Source of the DNA: a virus
Reading direction: 5' to 3' (one strand)
Length of the DNA: 64,000 nt
Virus record (IMG/VR): IMGVR_UViG_3300025327_000016
Span: 1-64,000 of that record
In this document: positions 11,590 through 21,190 of the stretch, piece after piece
How positions within the stretch are numbered: the first letter of the stretch is position 1
Layout: each line of letters starts with the position of its first letter
Notes under the pieces: model-generated
The model's database searches: none
What the model was told of the DNA's origin: nothing
The model's input: only the letters and a program-made list of their open reading frames with translations
Position numbers and translations under genes: made by a program

Positions 11590-12878
11590 TGAATGACTTT
11601 AAGAGTAATGATGAGGAATTATTAGGTTTTGCTCCTGATATTACATATCATCCACCACCAGCTATACGTGACGGTGAAACTTTAGGTGAGCGTGAGCAAG
11701 CAGCAGAATTACCTCTTGTATTTATTCCAACTGTTCAAGAGATTATTTACCTAAAGGATGCTGTTAAGGACACGGCTGGAATCTTAGATGAACAATTGAA
11801 TGATATAGAATTATCTCTTGCTCACTTCTCAATTAATATATCTGAGTTAGATCTTACAGACGAAGATCTAACTTACCTACAAGGAATTAGTTCTCTAACC
11901 ATACAAGACCTAAAGAATTATTATCTTACTAGAACACAACCACTATCTCAAACCATAGTAAATACTTTCCAAAAAGGGGCTTCTGACATTACAGGCAATA
12001 TAGATGCTGAGATATATGCAGATCTATTTGGCATACGAAATATAGAACTATATGTATATGCAAATGCAGTAAGTGGAATCATTACTCTTTTACAAAGCGA
12101 TCTATTAAGCAATACAAATGATTTAGATAGATACCATAGTACTCAATTACCTCCAGGCATAGCCGACTATGTAAACGTAATGCGCGATGGTATGGATAAG
12201 CTAGCTATAGCAATATCTAATTACATAGCCCTTCGTAAGAAGGCGGTAGTAAGACAACAGATTGCTAATATGACTACTCCTATATTACAATCAATTAAAG
12301 ATAGTCCTAAGTCAATCTCAAGTTTTATACAAGGTATTAGTCAACTTATGGGTATAATCACATTAGCTAATGATATTAAGCGCTCAAGTGAACCAATAGG
12401 GGACAGCAATATTCAAAGAGTAGTTGGTACAGTAGGTAATCTAGAGATAGATCCTAAGATGGCTCTCGGGATATCTTTTTTGGGTGATAAGATAAAGAAA
12501 CCTGGCGCATCTTTCTTAACAGACTTATTGAATTTAGCTCCACCTAACCAAGATTTTAATATGATGGCTTCTCAAATTACTTCATCAGCCAGAGTAGTAC
12601 ATCAATACCAAACAGAGAAAATGATAAATATGGCTAGGTTATTTGCTCTTAAAAATCAATTATTTGACAATCGCTATGATTTCCTGCATGATAAGGATAG
12701 TAAAAGATTAATGCATGGAGCTTTAGATTCTATTAATACTAAACTTAAGGGTTTAAAAAATAAAGATTTCAACATGTCTAATACAGTTAAAGACATATTA
12801 TCTTCATTTGGCAATAAGTTATTTGGTGAACAAAAAAGAGTATTTCAGTCTAGTCCTTTTCCACGGCTTATGGATTAA
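11589..12878 (+). CDS. Helical protein of the packaging cluster, 429 aa
   Basis: The ATG overlaps the terminase stop (TAATG), so translation is coupled. The protein is predicted mostly helical, acidic at the N-terminus (EELLGFAPDITYHPPP) and more basic at the C-terminus (DSKRLMHGALDSINTKLKGLKNK). No catalytic motif or known domain. Its place between terminase and the AAA+ gene suggests a head or packaging role. Confidence 0.6.
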   Translation: MNDFKSNDEELLGFAPDITYHPPPAIRDGETLGEREQAAELPLVFIPTVQEIIYLKDAVKDTAGILDEQLNDIELSLAHFSINISELDLTDEDLTYLQGISSLTIQDLKNYYLTRTQPLSQTIVNTFQKGASDITGNIDAEIYADLFGIRNIELYVYANAVSGIITLLQSDLLSNTNDLDRYHSTQLPPGIADYVNVMRDGMDKLAIAISNYIALRKKAVVRQQIANMTTPILQSIKDSPKSISSFIQGISQLMGIITLANDIKRSSEPIGDSNIQRVVGTVGNLEIDPKMALGISFLGDKIKKPGASFLTDLLNLAPPNQDFNMMASQITSSARVVHQYQTEKMINMARLFALKNQLFDNRYDFLHDKDSKRLMHGALDSINTKLKGLKNKDFNMSNTVKDILSSFGNKLFGEQKRVFQSSPFPRLMD

Positions 12879-12909
12879 CTATCTAGAAACTACTTTAAAA
12901 GGAGTTACT

Positions 12910-13956
12910 ATGACAATGTCAGCGCCATCACCTAACTCTCTACCATTCCTAAATACAATTTATGATGCAAATAAATTCTATGGCGACCTAAGAAGCCAAG
13001 TCAATAATCACATATTTGGACAAAACAATGCAATAGATGTTGTTCTACAGACCTTTAAAAGATATTTAGTTGGATTAAACGAACCCAACAAACCCATAGG
13101 TGCTTTTTTATTTGTTGGTCCTACAGGTTCAGGCAAGTCACAAACTGCAAAGGTATTAGCGGAACATGCATTTGGAAAAGAAGGACTTATTAAAATAGAC
13201 TGTTCTGAATATGCTCAAGAATTTATGGCTACTAGATTAATAGGTGCTCCTCCTGGCTATATTGGACACGAAAATGGTTCAGTATTAATACGTATGATGC
13301 AACAACGTAAGGATAAGGGTACTATAATTCTCTTTGATGAAGTAGAAAAAGCACACCCTACTTTCTTTGATTTATTTCTTCAGATACTAGATGAAGCTGT
13401 TCTTACAGATGGTTCGGGCACCCAAGCAGACTTCTCTAAATCAATAATAATTATGACATCCAATATTGGCTCTAAAAACTATAGCAACAATCAAACACTT
13501 GGATTTAGAAACAATAATCGCATAGTTGATATAGAGAAATCAGTTAATAAAGAAATAAAGGCATTACTTAGACCAGAACTAATTAATAGACTAACAGCTA
13601 TGCTTTATTTTAAACCATTAACTGAAGTGGAGATCAAACTTATATTAGGCAAGTATTTTAAAGAACTAAATAAAAAACTTCAACGACTAGAGATTAAACT
13701 AGAACCTAGTGATGAAGTTATAGAACATCTAATTAAAATAGGATTTAATCCAGAATATAATGCAAGAGAATTGTATCGAGTATTTACTAGATACATAATT
13801 AACCCTATGTCAGATATTATTCTGGCTGGAGATCTTAAAAGTGATAGTCTAGTATTAATAAAATTATCACCTTCAACCATAGGATCTTCTCCTAAATTGC
13901 TATTAAAACGGATAGGTTCATACCCATTATTAGATGATGGGGAAGAAGAGGTATAA
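12910..13956 (+). CDS. AAA+ ATPase, ClpA/ClpB C-terminal-module type
   Basis: I place the start at ATG 12910 (AAAGGAG upstream), not the in-frame start inside the previous gene. The 348-aa protein is a single Hsp100-type AAA+ module: HIFGQNNAID entry motif, Walker A GPTGSGKS (K76), pore-loop region APPGYIGHENG, Walker B IILFDEVEK (D143-E144), sensor 1 MTSNIG, arginine finger RPELINRL, and sensor 2 YNARELYR. No N-domain or ClpP-binding loop is evident, so it is more likely an unfoldase or remodeller than a protease partner. Lying between terminase and portal, it may help capsid assembly or act on host proteins. Confidence 0.88.
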   Translation: MTMSAPSPNSLPFLNTIYDANKFYGDLRSQVNNHIFGQNNAIDVVLQTFKRYLVGLNEPNKPIGAFLFVGPTGSGKSQTAKVLAEHAFGKEGLIKIDCSEYAQEFMATRLIGAPPGYIGHENGSVLIRMMQQRKDKGTIILFDEVEKAHPTFFDLFLQILDEAVLTDGSGTQADFSKSIIIMTSNIGSKNYSNNQTLGFRNNNRIVDIEKSVNKEIKALLRPELINRLTAMLYFKPLTEVEIKLILGKYFKELNKKLQRLEIKLEPSDEVIEHLIKIGFNPEYNARELYRVFTRYIINPMSDIILAGDLKSDSLVLIKLSPSTIGSSPKLLLKRIGSYPLLDDGEEEV

Positions 13957-13962
13957 TCTTAC

Positions 13963-16101
13963 ATGGTTCCGAAAATTAAAAACATAAAGGACATTCTTTC
14001 AACCAATTCCAGTACACCATCACAATTAGAACAAGCTTATGCTAATCCAACTGCTTTTTTAGGCGGATTACAGCAAGCCTTCTTTTTAACAGCTAGAGGT
14101 CATGGTACGGGTAAGGGAACACGTACGGTAGTTGATCGCCCATTCTTAGATATGCGTCAGATAATGATGTCATACTATAATGACAGCTATGTCCGCCAGT
14201 CGGTTTCCAAATTTGTTAATCTTATGTTTAAGGCTGGTTGGAGTTTGAAGGGTAAGGATACCAAGATAGTTGACTACTTACGTATAAGATTGATGATGTT
14301 AGCTGATGCCACCAAAGAACCAACAGATATATTCCTACATCGTATAGCTAAAGACGTGGTATTGTATGGTAATGTATTTATAGTTAAACAACGAGCAGAA
14401 TACTCAAGCATGCCTAAGCGCATTCCTATTTCACCAACAAACGATGAGAAGTTTCCAATAGCAGGATATTTCATAGCTCATCCTGCAACAGTAGCTCCTA
14501 TTAAAGATGACCGTGGGAAGATTATATCATATCTTCAAAGTAGACATGGATATCAATTTGGTAGAGTATTAGGGTCAACTAAAGAAAATGTAGCTCACTT
14601 CCATCCTAAGGATGTTATACACATTAAAGCAGATCCAGAAGATGGATTTACATGGGGTAATAGTCATCTCATACCTGTTATGGAAGATATAAAATTACTT
14701 CGTGAAATAGAAGAGAACGTTGCTAGATTGATATATCGTTATACTTATCCATTTACGCAAATCAAAGTGGGACTACCCAATGATCCAACACTATTTGCAT
14801 CTGAAGAAGAAGTACTTGATATGAAGAATCGATTAGATCAAGCTCCATCGGATGCAACATGGGTAACTAATGAGCGCACAGATATTAAGGTAGTTGGAGT
14901 ACAAGGTGAGGCACTAGATGTTGAACCCTACCTAAAATACTTTAGGGAACGGGTCTTCACAGGATTGGGTGTTTCAGGCGTTCAAATGGGCCTAGGAGAA
15001 ACAGTTAATCGTAGTACATCAGATACCCTTACCACAGAAATGCATGATCAGGTAAAGTCATATCAGAAGCTTATAGAGACATATATAACCCACTTCGTAT
15101 TTAGAGAGCTTCTCGAAGAAGGCGGTTATTCTTTCTATGTAGATCCAGTAAATAATATGGTAGCATTATCATTTGAAGAAATAGAGACAGACCTACTTGT
15201 TAAACTCCAAAATCACACAATATATAAATACGAACACGATGCGATAGACGAAGATGAAATGCGCCAAGCTATAGGTATGGATCCAATCAAAGAAGATGAA
15301 AGACATAAGATGCGAACATATAAAGTTAAGATACCTCAGTTGGTTGCAGAGGGACTAGCTAGGTCTGGATATGGCGGAGAAGACATAGAAGCTTCATTAG
15401 TAGTCTTAGGTGATCAACAAATAGGTAAGGCCAAAGCTGGTACGCCAGCTACTAATAATAAAAATCAACCTCAAAATCAACACGGTGTTCGTCTTGGTCC
15501 TAAGATAAAGAAAGAATTAAAAGAAAGTGATACGGTAGATGGATTTGATAGAATCATAGGTGGAATAGAAAAGATATCACAAGAGATGTCTCATAATATA
15601 CGCAATGCAATTACGGTGGGAGCACCCATCACAGCTCATCTATCAGCACACATAAGTAAGGAGAAATTACAAGCTCATATTAAATATTTTGCCAATGAAT
15701 CATTCCATCTAGGATCTCATAGAGATATGTCTACTAAAGAGAGTATGAGGATGAATTCCTACATACGTGATGTTCTTGCTGCATTCTTCGATGAGATTGA
15801 TAGTGCTATTCCAAAACACAGAGGGCTTTCTTCTGAAAGCCTAGATAAGTATATAGATAAACATATACGTATAGAAGCTAAATCTAAGTACTTAATAGAT
15901 ATAGTTAAACGCAGTTACTACTATGGTATAGTGCTTAGATCGCGAGAGTTGGGTTTGAGAATCAATACACTACAAAACAATGAGTGTAGTGTATGTAGTA
16001 CCCTAGCTAATAAGGACTTGACTTTAGTAAGCTATGGTGAATTATTTAATAATTTACCACCGTTTCATCGTGCGTGTAAATGCGCAGTAGAAATTAACTA
16101 A
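13963..16101 (+). CDS. Portal protein with C-terminal MuF-like extension
   Basis: 712 aa. The first about 450 residues have portal hallmarks: FLDMRQIMMSYYNDSYVRQSVSKF, DVVLYGNVFIVK, a FHPKDVIHIKAD strand and SGVQMGLGETVNRST. The portal forms the dodecameric ring through which DNA enters and leaves. The last about 200 residues form a separate helical domain that ends ECSVCSTLANKD...PPFHRACKCAVEIN, the Cys/His pattern seen at the end of MuF (SPP1 gp7-like) minor head proteins. So portal and MuF-like parts appear fused in one chain. Confidence 0.88.
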   Translation: MVPKIKNIKDILSTNSSTPSQLEQAYANPTAFLGGLQQAFFLTARGHGTGKGTRTVVDRPFLDMRQIMMSYYNDSYVRQSVSKFVNLMFKAGWSLKGKDTKIVDYLRIRLMMLADATKEPTDIFLHRIAKDVVLYGNVFIVKQRAEYSSMPKRIPISPTNDEKFPIAGYFIAHPATVAPIKDDRGKIISYLQSRHGYQFGRVLGSTKENVAHFHPKDVIHIKADPEDGFTWGNSHLIPVMEDIKLLREIEENVARLIYRYTYPFTQIKVGLPNDPTLFASEEEVLDMKNRLDQAPSDATWVTNERTDIKVVGVQGEALDVEPYLKYFRERVFTGLGVSGVQMGLGETVNRSTSDTLTTEMHDQVKSYQKLIETYITHFVFRELLEEGGYSFYVDPVNNMVALSFEEIETDLLVKLQNHTIYKYEHDAIDEDEMRQAIGMDPIKEDERHKMRTYKVKIPQLVAEGLARSGYGGEDIEASLVVLGDQQIGKAKAGTPATNNKNQPQNQHGVRLGPKIKKELKESDTVDGFDRIIGGIEKISQEMSHNIRNAITVGAPITAHLSAHISKEKLQAHIKYFANESFHLGSHRDMSTKESMRMNSYIRDVLAAFFDEIDSAIPKHRGLSSESLDKYIDKHIRIEAKSKYLIDIVKRSYYYGIVLRSRELGLRINTLQNNECSVCSTLANKDLTLVSYGELFNNLPPFHRACKCAVEIN

Positions 16102-16113
16102 GAGAGGTCATAT

Positions 16114-17043
16114 ATGAAACATAAGCTATTTCGTATATATGAAAGATTTCAGGTGGCATTACCTGAACGCTATATTAAGATATATGAGGCAACCCAGTCA
16201 TCGTCTATGTTACTAGAAGCTTCAGATGAAGGTTCGCTTGGTGGTATGATGCCAGCAACTTCTAGTATGAAAGGTAGTGAGGGGCTGCGCCCCGAAATAG
16301 AAGCCATTCATAGTGATAAGATTACGCGTAATTATACATACTACCCATTAGAAAAGGTTATGGGAGATAAGAAAAAGAAGAGTGGCTTATACTCAGCTAC
16401 ACATCCCGTACCCAAACCTATTCTTCGTAATCATGATATAGATAGTGAACCTCTTGGTAGAATTGAACAGGCATATATGGGAGATGGAGATAAAAAGGGT
16501 AAGAACGCTCCCATGATGATAGTACCCAGAATTACAGACCCAGGAGCAATACAGAAAATATTAGATGGCCGATACCTGACAGTATCTATTGGTGCAGATA
16601 CGAACGAAGCTAGGTGTTCTATATGTGAAGCCAATATAGCTAGCGATGAAGCTTGTGATCATATGCGTGGTTATTTCTACAATGCAAAAGGCGAAGCCGT
16701 AGGTCCTGACGATCCTCGTGGTAAGATGATGTATAGACGCATAGGCGACTTTTATATAGCAGAAGTTTCATTTGTTAATATACCCAGTGATGACACAGCT
16801 AAAGTGCGTCATCCTAATCTAGATGCTGTAATGAAAGAATATTACAAGGAAGATAGGTTATTGTCATTACGCTTAAGTGAAGCCTATTATAAGGAGGATC
16901 ATCCTATGGAAGCATTAGATAGGTATGTAACATACCTTGGCGATCAAGAAGGTGCGTCTTATTTGTGGAGTGCAGTAAACTTGGAGTTGTTAGATAGAGA
17001 TGATTATGTTGATGCCTCAGACGAATCCGAGGAGGCAGAATAA
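16114..17043 (+). CDS. Prohead protease
   Basis: 309 aa. The pattern PKPILRNHDI (H107), a strand with APMMIVPRITDPGAIQKILDGRY, then YLTVSIGADT (S158) matches the His and Ser of the herpesvirus-like prohead protease fold. It is followed by the cysteine-rich CSICEANIASDEACDHMRG and AEVSFVNIPSD found in this branch of phage proteases. It would cleave the scaffold and capsid N-termini during maturation. Position directly after portal and before the scaffold-like gene is standard. Confidence 0.82.
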   Translation: MKHKLFRIYERFQVALPERYIKIYEATQSSSMLLEASDEGSLGGMMPATSSMKGSEGLRPEIEAIHSDKITRNYTYYPLEKVMGDKKKKSGLYSATHPVPKPILRNHDIDSEPLGRIEQAYMGDGDKKGKNAPMMIVPRITDPGAIQKILDGRYLTVSIGADTNEARCSICEANIASDEACDHMRGYFYNAKGEAVGPDDPRGKMMYRRIGDFYIAEVSFVNIPSDDTAKVRHPNLDAVMKEYYKEDRLLSLRLSEAYYKEDHPMEALDRYVTYLGDQEGASYLWSAVNLELLDRDDYVDASDESEEAE

Positions 17044-17045
17044 TT

Positions 17046-18194
17046 ATGTTATTTACCGAACAGCAACTTATAGAATTATTAGAACGGTTAAGTAATGAGA
17101 CTACAGCAACATTGGTTAGTCTTAAACAAGCTTTAGTTAGTCAATTCCCCAATCTCAATGAGGCCGTATGGGATCGTAAATATATAAACAATTTACCTGA
17201 TGCTGCTTTTGCAGCCATATTACCTGGTGGTAAGAAAGATAAGGAAGGTAAAATGGTTCCTCGCAGCTTACGTAAACTACCCCATCACACAGCAAAAGTA
17301 AGTAGTCCAGATGATAATAGCAGTGTGGATTTACCGCACCTTCGTAATGCGCTTGTCCGCGCTAATCAACCAAAGACAGATTTAGGAGATAAGAAGGGTT
17401 CAGCATTGTCTCATCTTAAGAAACATGCCAAGGCACTTCTATCTTCTTATAAAGAAACTATAGAAAAGAGTGATTTAGAGGTGAAAGAGATAAGTGCAGT
17501 TGTAGCCGATTACATAACAAAAGAAGACATGAAAGCATATAGTGATGCATTAACTTCTATTAGTAAATCAATATGTGCACTTCAAGATGATATTGTAAGT
17601 ATGAAAAAAGAACAAGCTATTGTATCTGAGATAGCTTCTACAGAAAAAACAAAAGAAGAAGTAGTGGTTACTAAGAACAGCGATATTGATAAAACCATAG
17701 AAGATACCAAACAATTTTATAAACAATTAGAATTAGATTTTAGTGAGTTACAGAAAGAAAATCAAGCTCTCATCGAGGAAATAGAGCAGTTAAAAACAGA
17801 ACGTGATGAACTTAAGGCATCTGTTCACCACGGTATAGCCGAGCAAGTTGTAGAACTAAAGCTAGAACTCAACAAGCTATTACCTGAGGAGAGAGAACAA
17901 TCTCTTGAAGAACACCTTACTCGCGAAGCCTCTTCATTAGTAGATGCACTTAATGACTTAAAGAATGAGAAGGCAGAACTTAATAAGAAAGTTGTGCTAC
18001 CAGAGGTTAAGGATCCAACATTAAGCGCAGATACGGATAACGAATTGACAGCTAATGCAATGGCTGCTTCAGAAGCTAAGTTACCAGAACTTAGTGGAGA
18101 TGTACTAGATCGAGCCAAACAGGGTTGTAAGGAAGATCTAGAACAAGTAAAGTGGTTCTTAGGACAATTTGAAAACCGCTCCAAACGTAGCTAG
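17046..18194 (+). CDS. Scaffold-like protein with conserved N-terminal domain
   Basis: 382 aa with GAGGAG upstream. Residues about 45-125 (NNLPDAAFAAILPGGKKD; RSLRKLPHHTAK; VDLPHLRNALVRA; HLKKHAK) match a small conserved domain that occurs in phage prohead protease and scaffold genes. The rest is long coiled coil (residues about 190-310, rich in E, K, L), as expected for an internal scaffold. It sits between protease and capsid genes. Function assigned from layout and structure, not from a catalytic motif. Confidence 0.7.
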   Translation: MLFTEQQLIELLERLSNETTATLVSLKQALVSQFPNLNEAVWDRKYINNLPDAAFAAILPGGKKDKEGKMVPRSLRKLPHHTAKVSSPDDNSSVDLPHLRNALVRANQPKTDLGDKKGSALSHLKKHAKALLSSYKETIEKSDLEVKEISAVVADYITKEDMKAYSDALTSISKSICALQDDIVSMKKEQAIVSEIASTEKTKEEVVVTKNSDIDKTIEDTKQFYKQLELDFSELQKENQALIEEIEQLKTERDELKASVHHGIAEQVVELKLELNKLLPEEREQSLEEHLTREASSLVDALNDLKNEKAELNKKVVLPEVKDPTLSADTDNELTANAMAASEAKLPELSGDVLDRAKQGCKEDLEQVKWFLGQFENRSKRS

Positions 18195-18242
18195 TATGCA
18201 GCAACGAATGTGCCTAGAACAAAATTTTAGGAGGAATAATAA

Positions 18243-19478
18243 ATGGGTTTAATTGGTGGTAATTTTCCAGTAGGGGAAACTTTTCTAAATCCCCGCACAC
18301 AGAACAAATTAGTTATTGGTGAAGGTGTTTCTTTAGGAAGTGGATTCGTAACAGATCCAACATTACCAGTAATATTAGAATTTCCGTTCGCAGGTACTTT
18401 CTTCAGACCTGAGCGTATCGTAATTACAAAGGGTCGCATAGTTGCAGTAAGAGATCCTGGTCCTGTTGCTCCCGATCCTGACACAGGATATCCAAGAACG
18501 GTTGTTACATTAGCTAATGGAGCCAATAAACCATTAGGTATTGCTCAAACCAACTACTTTCAAGTGGTTCCTGGACGGTTCCGTGGGAACTTCCCTTCAA
18601 TACTAAGGAGAGCTCACATTGAAATACCTTACATACCAGATGTTGCTTTAGCATCAGAAATGGCATGGGCATGCGCAACTCGTGAGTCTAGTGCAGATCC
18701 CAACTTAGTACAAGGTGATTGGGTAAAGTCAGATACAGTCGGTCACTTCGTAAAATGGGTATCTGGCGTAGATGCAATAGAACAAAGAATGGGTCAAGTT
18801 ACGGGTTTAGATACACAAAAACCATTGGAAGGTTGGTTGCAATGGGTTATGTGGGAAAGCGTACAGACCATCAACGAAAAGAATGCATTCGATCCATCAA
18901 ACTGGGCTTACAATGTCTACGACATAAACCAACCACTACCGCCTTCACCTGGATTAACAGGATTGCAAGGGCACACAGATCCTTCATATAATACTTATCC
19001 GTTGCCGTTCCCCTTCGATCCTCTCTATGGATTCCCAGAACAGCTTCGTGCTGCAAATGGTATCCCTGGATTAACCGACGGTGTAATGTCTCAGAAAGAA
19101 GTATATGAAGTCGATCTTACTACATCAGTTGGTGTATATCCTGGAGATGGTTTAGCATCAGCAGATAATCTATATGTAGATGGTGGTCTTGGTACGGTTA
19201 AACTTACTCATGATCGTCTTGCTCGTCACCTGGACATTCTTAATCCAATATTAAAGATGTCTGAAATACAAGTATACGAAGACGGTGTACAGTTAAGAGA
19301 AAATGATCGCTATACAGTTCAAAGATATAAAGGTAAAATATTAATTGCTGGTGCTAGTTCCATTAAAACCTACCACGTAAAATATACCTCTCTCAAACAA
19401 GTAGTCGCAGGTATACCTACAAATATAGACTTTAAAGGATCTATTGGTGCAATAAGAATAATAGTAAATGCTCTGTAA
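18243..19478 (+). CDS. Putative capsid decoration or accessory head protein
   Basis: 411 aa, AGGAGG ribosome binding site. It is a beta-rich protein with many Pro/Gly turns; the C-terminus holds a strand-turn-strand unit (IQVYEDGVQLRENDRYTVQR) like those in the tail protein at 57307-61428. It lies between the scaffold-like gene and the major capsid gene and has its own terminator, so it was probably made in quantity with the capsid. Decoration or head-stabilising function is inferred. Confidence 0.55.
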   Translation: MGLIGGNFPVGETFLNPRTQNKLVIGEGVSLGSGFVTDPTLPVILEFPFAGTFFRPERIVITKGRIVAVRDPGPVAPDPDTGYPRTVVTLANGANKPLGIAQTNYFQVVPGRFRGNFPSILRRAHIEIPYIPDVALASEMAWACATRESSADPNLVQGDWVKSDTVGHFVKWVSGVDAIEQRMGQVTGLDTQKPLEGWLQWVMWESVQTINEKNAFDPSNWAYNVYDINQPLPPSPGLTGLQGHTDPSYNTYPLPFPFDPLYGFPEQLRAANGIPGLTDGVMSQKEVYEVDLTTSVGVYPGDGLASADNLYVDGGLGTVKLTHDRLARHLDILNPILKMSEIQVYEDGVQLRENDRYTVQRYKGKILIAGASSIKTYHVKYTSLKQVVAGIPTNIDFKGSIGAIRIIVNAL

Positions 19479-19484
19479 GATAAG

Positions 19485-19517
19485 GAAGAGGCGAGTTAAT
19501 CGCTCGCCTCTTCTTCT
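19485..19517 (+). terminator. Hairpin terminator before the capsid gene
   Basis: Perfect 11-bp stem GAAGAGGCGAG / CTCGCCTCTTC (19485-19495/19503-19513, loop of 7) followed by TTCT. The U run is short, so read-through into the capsid gene is likely. Confidence 0.6.
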
Positions 19518-19560
19518 AAGTTAATACGAGAGCGTCATCTCGAAGGAGGAAGAATAATAG

Positions 19561-20691
19561 ATGTCTAGGATTGATAGTCTAAAACTAGAGGAAAAGTATG
19601 AGATCGTAAAAGCTCACCTCGAAATGCGGTCTCGTAATACTCTTAATCCATCAAGCAGATATACAATAAACGAAGTTTTAACTTCAACTGATGCTGCAGT
19701 AATAGTTCCCAATATAGTTATTGGTGCTATCCGTGAAGCAATGGAACCCCTTTACGTACTCGGGTCTATGCTTCCTGAGATTACATTAGAGAAAGGTGTA
19801 TCTATAGAGTTCCCCTCTATTGGTGTATTACGGGCACATTTTGTAGATGAACTTGGAGAATATAGGCAAGACTATCTTGATATTCAACGTCATCGTCAAA
19901 GTCTCGATGTGAGAGTGCGTAAGTTTGGTCTTATGATTGAACTCTCTGACGAGTTAATTGAAGATGCTCAGTGGGATGTTGTGGGTCTTCATATGAAAGC
20001 TGCAGGTCAAGCTATGGCTCGGTTTAAAGAAGAGTGGTTATTCCACGAATTTAATAAATTCGGTCATGTTGTATTTGACAACAGCTTACCTGGAACGGAT
20101 GCTCATACTACAGGTGTAGGTCCAACAGGTTCACCCAATAATACCTTGAGCCCATTTGATTTTATTGATATGTACTATGCAATGCATGCAAATGGTTTTA
20201 TACCCACCACACTACTTATTCATCCATTAGCATGGTCTGTATTTGCCAAAAACGAAATACTTGGCTCTCTTGGACAGCAAATTGTTCATGTTACACAGAA
20301 TCTTGCTAAGCCCATCAGAGATCTGAAACTACCATCAGTAGGTGCTAACCAGTTACCTACTGCTTTTGCAAGAGCTAATGATGGTGCAGAAGTTATCTCT
20401 AGAAACTTACCATTACCTCTAGAAGTCATCCCTACACCTTTTGCGCCTATCGACCTAATCAATAAAACATTCGATATGTATTTAATTGATCGCAATGCAG
20501 TTGGATGTTGGGTAGTTAAATCCGATATGGAAATTGAAGAATTCAAAGATCCTCGCAAGGATGTTCAGTCTATGCGTATTCGTGAACGGAGAGCTCCTGG
20601 TATATTCAATGAAGGTCGTGCAATATCTGTTGCTAAGAATATATCCCTACAACCTTCTTACAATCCTGCTCTTCTCGTCAAAACGATATAA
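19561..20691 (+). CDS. Major capsid protein
   Basis: 376 aa with a strong AAGGAGG site. It matches HK97-fold capsid proteins of large Gram-positive-type myoviruses: a helical start (RIDSLKLEEKYEIVKAHLEM), DAAVIVPNIVIGAIREAMEPLYVL, FPSIGVLRAHFVDELGEYRQD (E-loop region), a long spine helix (VGLHMKAAGQAMARFKEEWLF) and a C-terminal A domain. It lies between two hairpin terminators, as expected for a highly expressed gene, and directly follows the protease and scaffold genes. Confidence 0.9.
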   Translation: MSRIDSLKLEEKYEIVKAHLEMRSRNTLNPSSRYTINEVLTSTDAAVIVPNIVIGAIREAMEPLYVLGSMLPEITLEKGVSIEFPSIGVLRAHFVDELGEYRQDYLDIQRHRQSLDVRVRKFGLMIELSDELIEDAQWDVVGLHMKAAGQAMARFKEEWLFHEFNKFGHVVFDNSLPGTDAHTTGVGPTGSPNNTLSPFDFIDMYYAMHANGFIPTTLLIHPLAWSVFAKNEILGSLGQQIVHVTQNLAKPIRDLKLPSVGANQLPTAFARANDGAEVISRNLPLPLEVIPTPFAPIDLINKTFDMYLIDRNAVGCWVVKSDMEIEEFKDPRKDVQSMRIRERRAPGIFNEGRAISVAKNISLQPSYNPALLVKTI

Positions 20692-20720
20692 TTAGTTTAA
20701 CAAGTATAATTAAGAAGCAA

Positions 20721-20759
20721 AAGAAGAACAGGGCTGCTCCAGCCCTGTTCTTCTTGTTT
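20721..20759 (+). terminator. Strong intrinsic terminator after the capsid gene
   Basis: Perfect 16-bp stem (20721-20736/20740-20755, loop CTC) followed by GTTTAT. The next gene starts at 20850; the gap holds no other ORF. Confidence 0.8.
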
Positions 20760-20849
20760 ATATCGCTATTATTTCTTAGTAGGAAACAAGATATATGTTA
20801 GCTGGCTGCTACCTAAGTAAATTACAACTTCTTGGAGGATATAATTTTT

Positions 20850-21173
20850 ATGAAGGTAGCACTACATCCATATAATCCGTCAGCAGCTTCTTATTTTGAT
20901 ACATTAACGCAAACAAACCTATCTCTTGGTTCACCTGTATCATCCGATCTTAACGATCAAATGGATTTAAGCGGTATTAAGGTAGCTATAAATACAGGAG
21001 TATTAGTAGTTATTGAAGGTAAAATAGATGGTATTAAACCACCCAATGTAATTCCAACACGCTGCAGGTGGAGTGATGAAGCTAAACAGAAACATGATAT
21101 GGATAAAATTATGAAGAAGTGGAATGATACGATCAGTAGGCTTTCAGCTAAGGCTGAAGCAACAACAGCTTAA
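20850..21173 (+). CDS. Small virion-like protein, 107 aa
   Basis: ATG 20850 is preceded by GGAGG; the in-frame TTG at 20832 lies within that site. Its N-terminal part (YFDTLTQTNLSLGSPVSSDL; VLVVIEGKIDG) aligns with the start of the next protein (YAHYWDPITGTNLSHLNPIS; GIIVKVTGEM), so the two share a domain of about 70 residues. It opens a block of likely surface-exposed virion proteins between capsid and tail. No known family. Confidence 0.62.
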   Translation: MKVALHPYNPSAASYFDTLTQTNLSLGSPVSSDLNDQMDLSGIKVAINTGVLVVIEGKIDGIKPPNVIPTRCRWSDEAKQKHDMDKIMKKWNDTISRLSAKAEATTA

Positions 21174-21190
21174 CTAGGAGGGCAAGCAAT

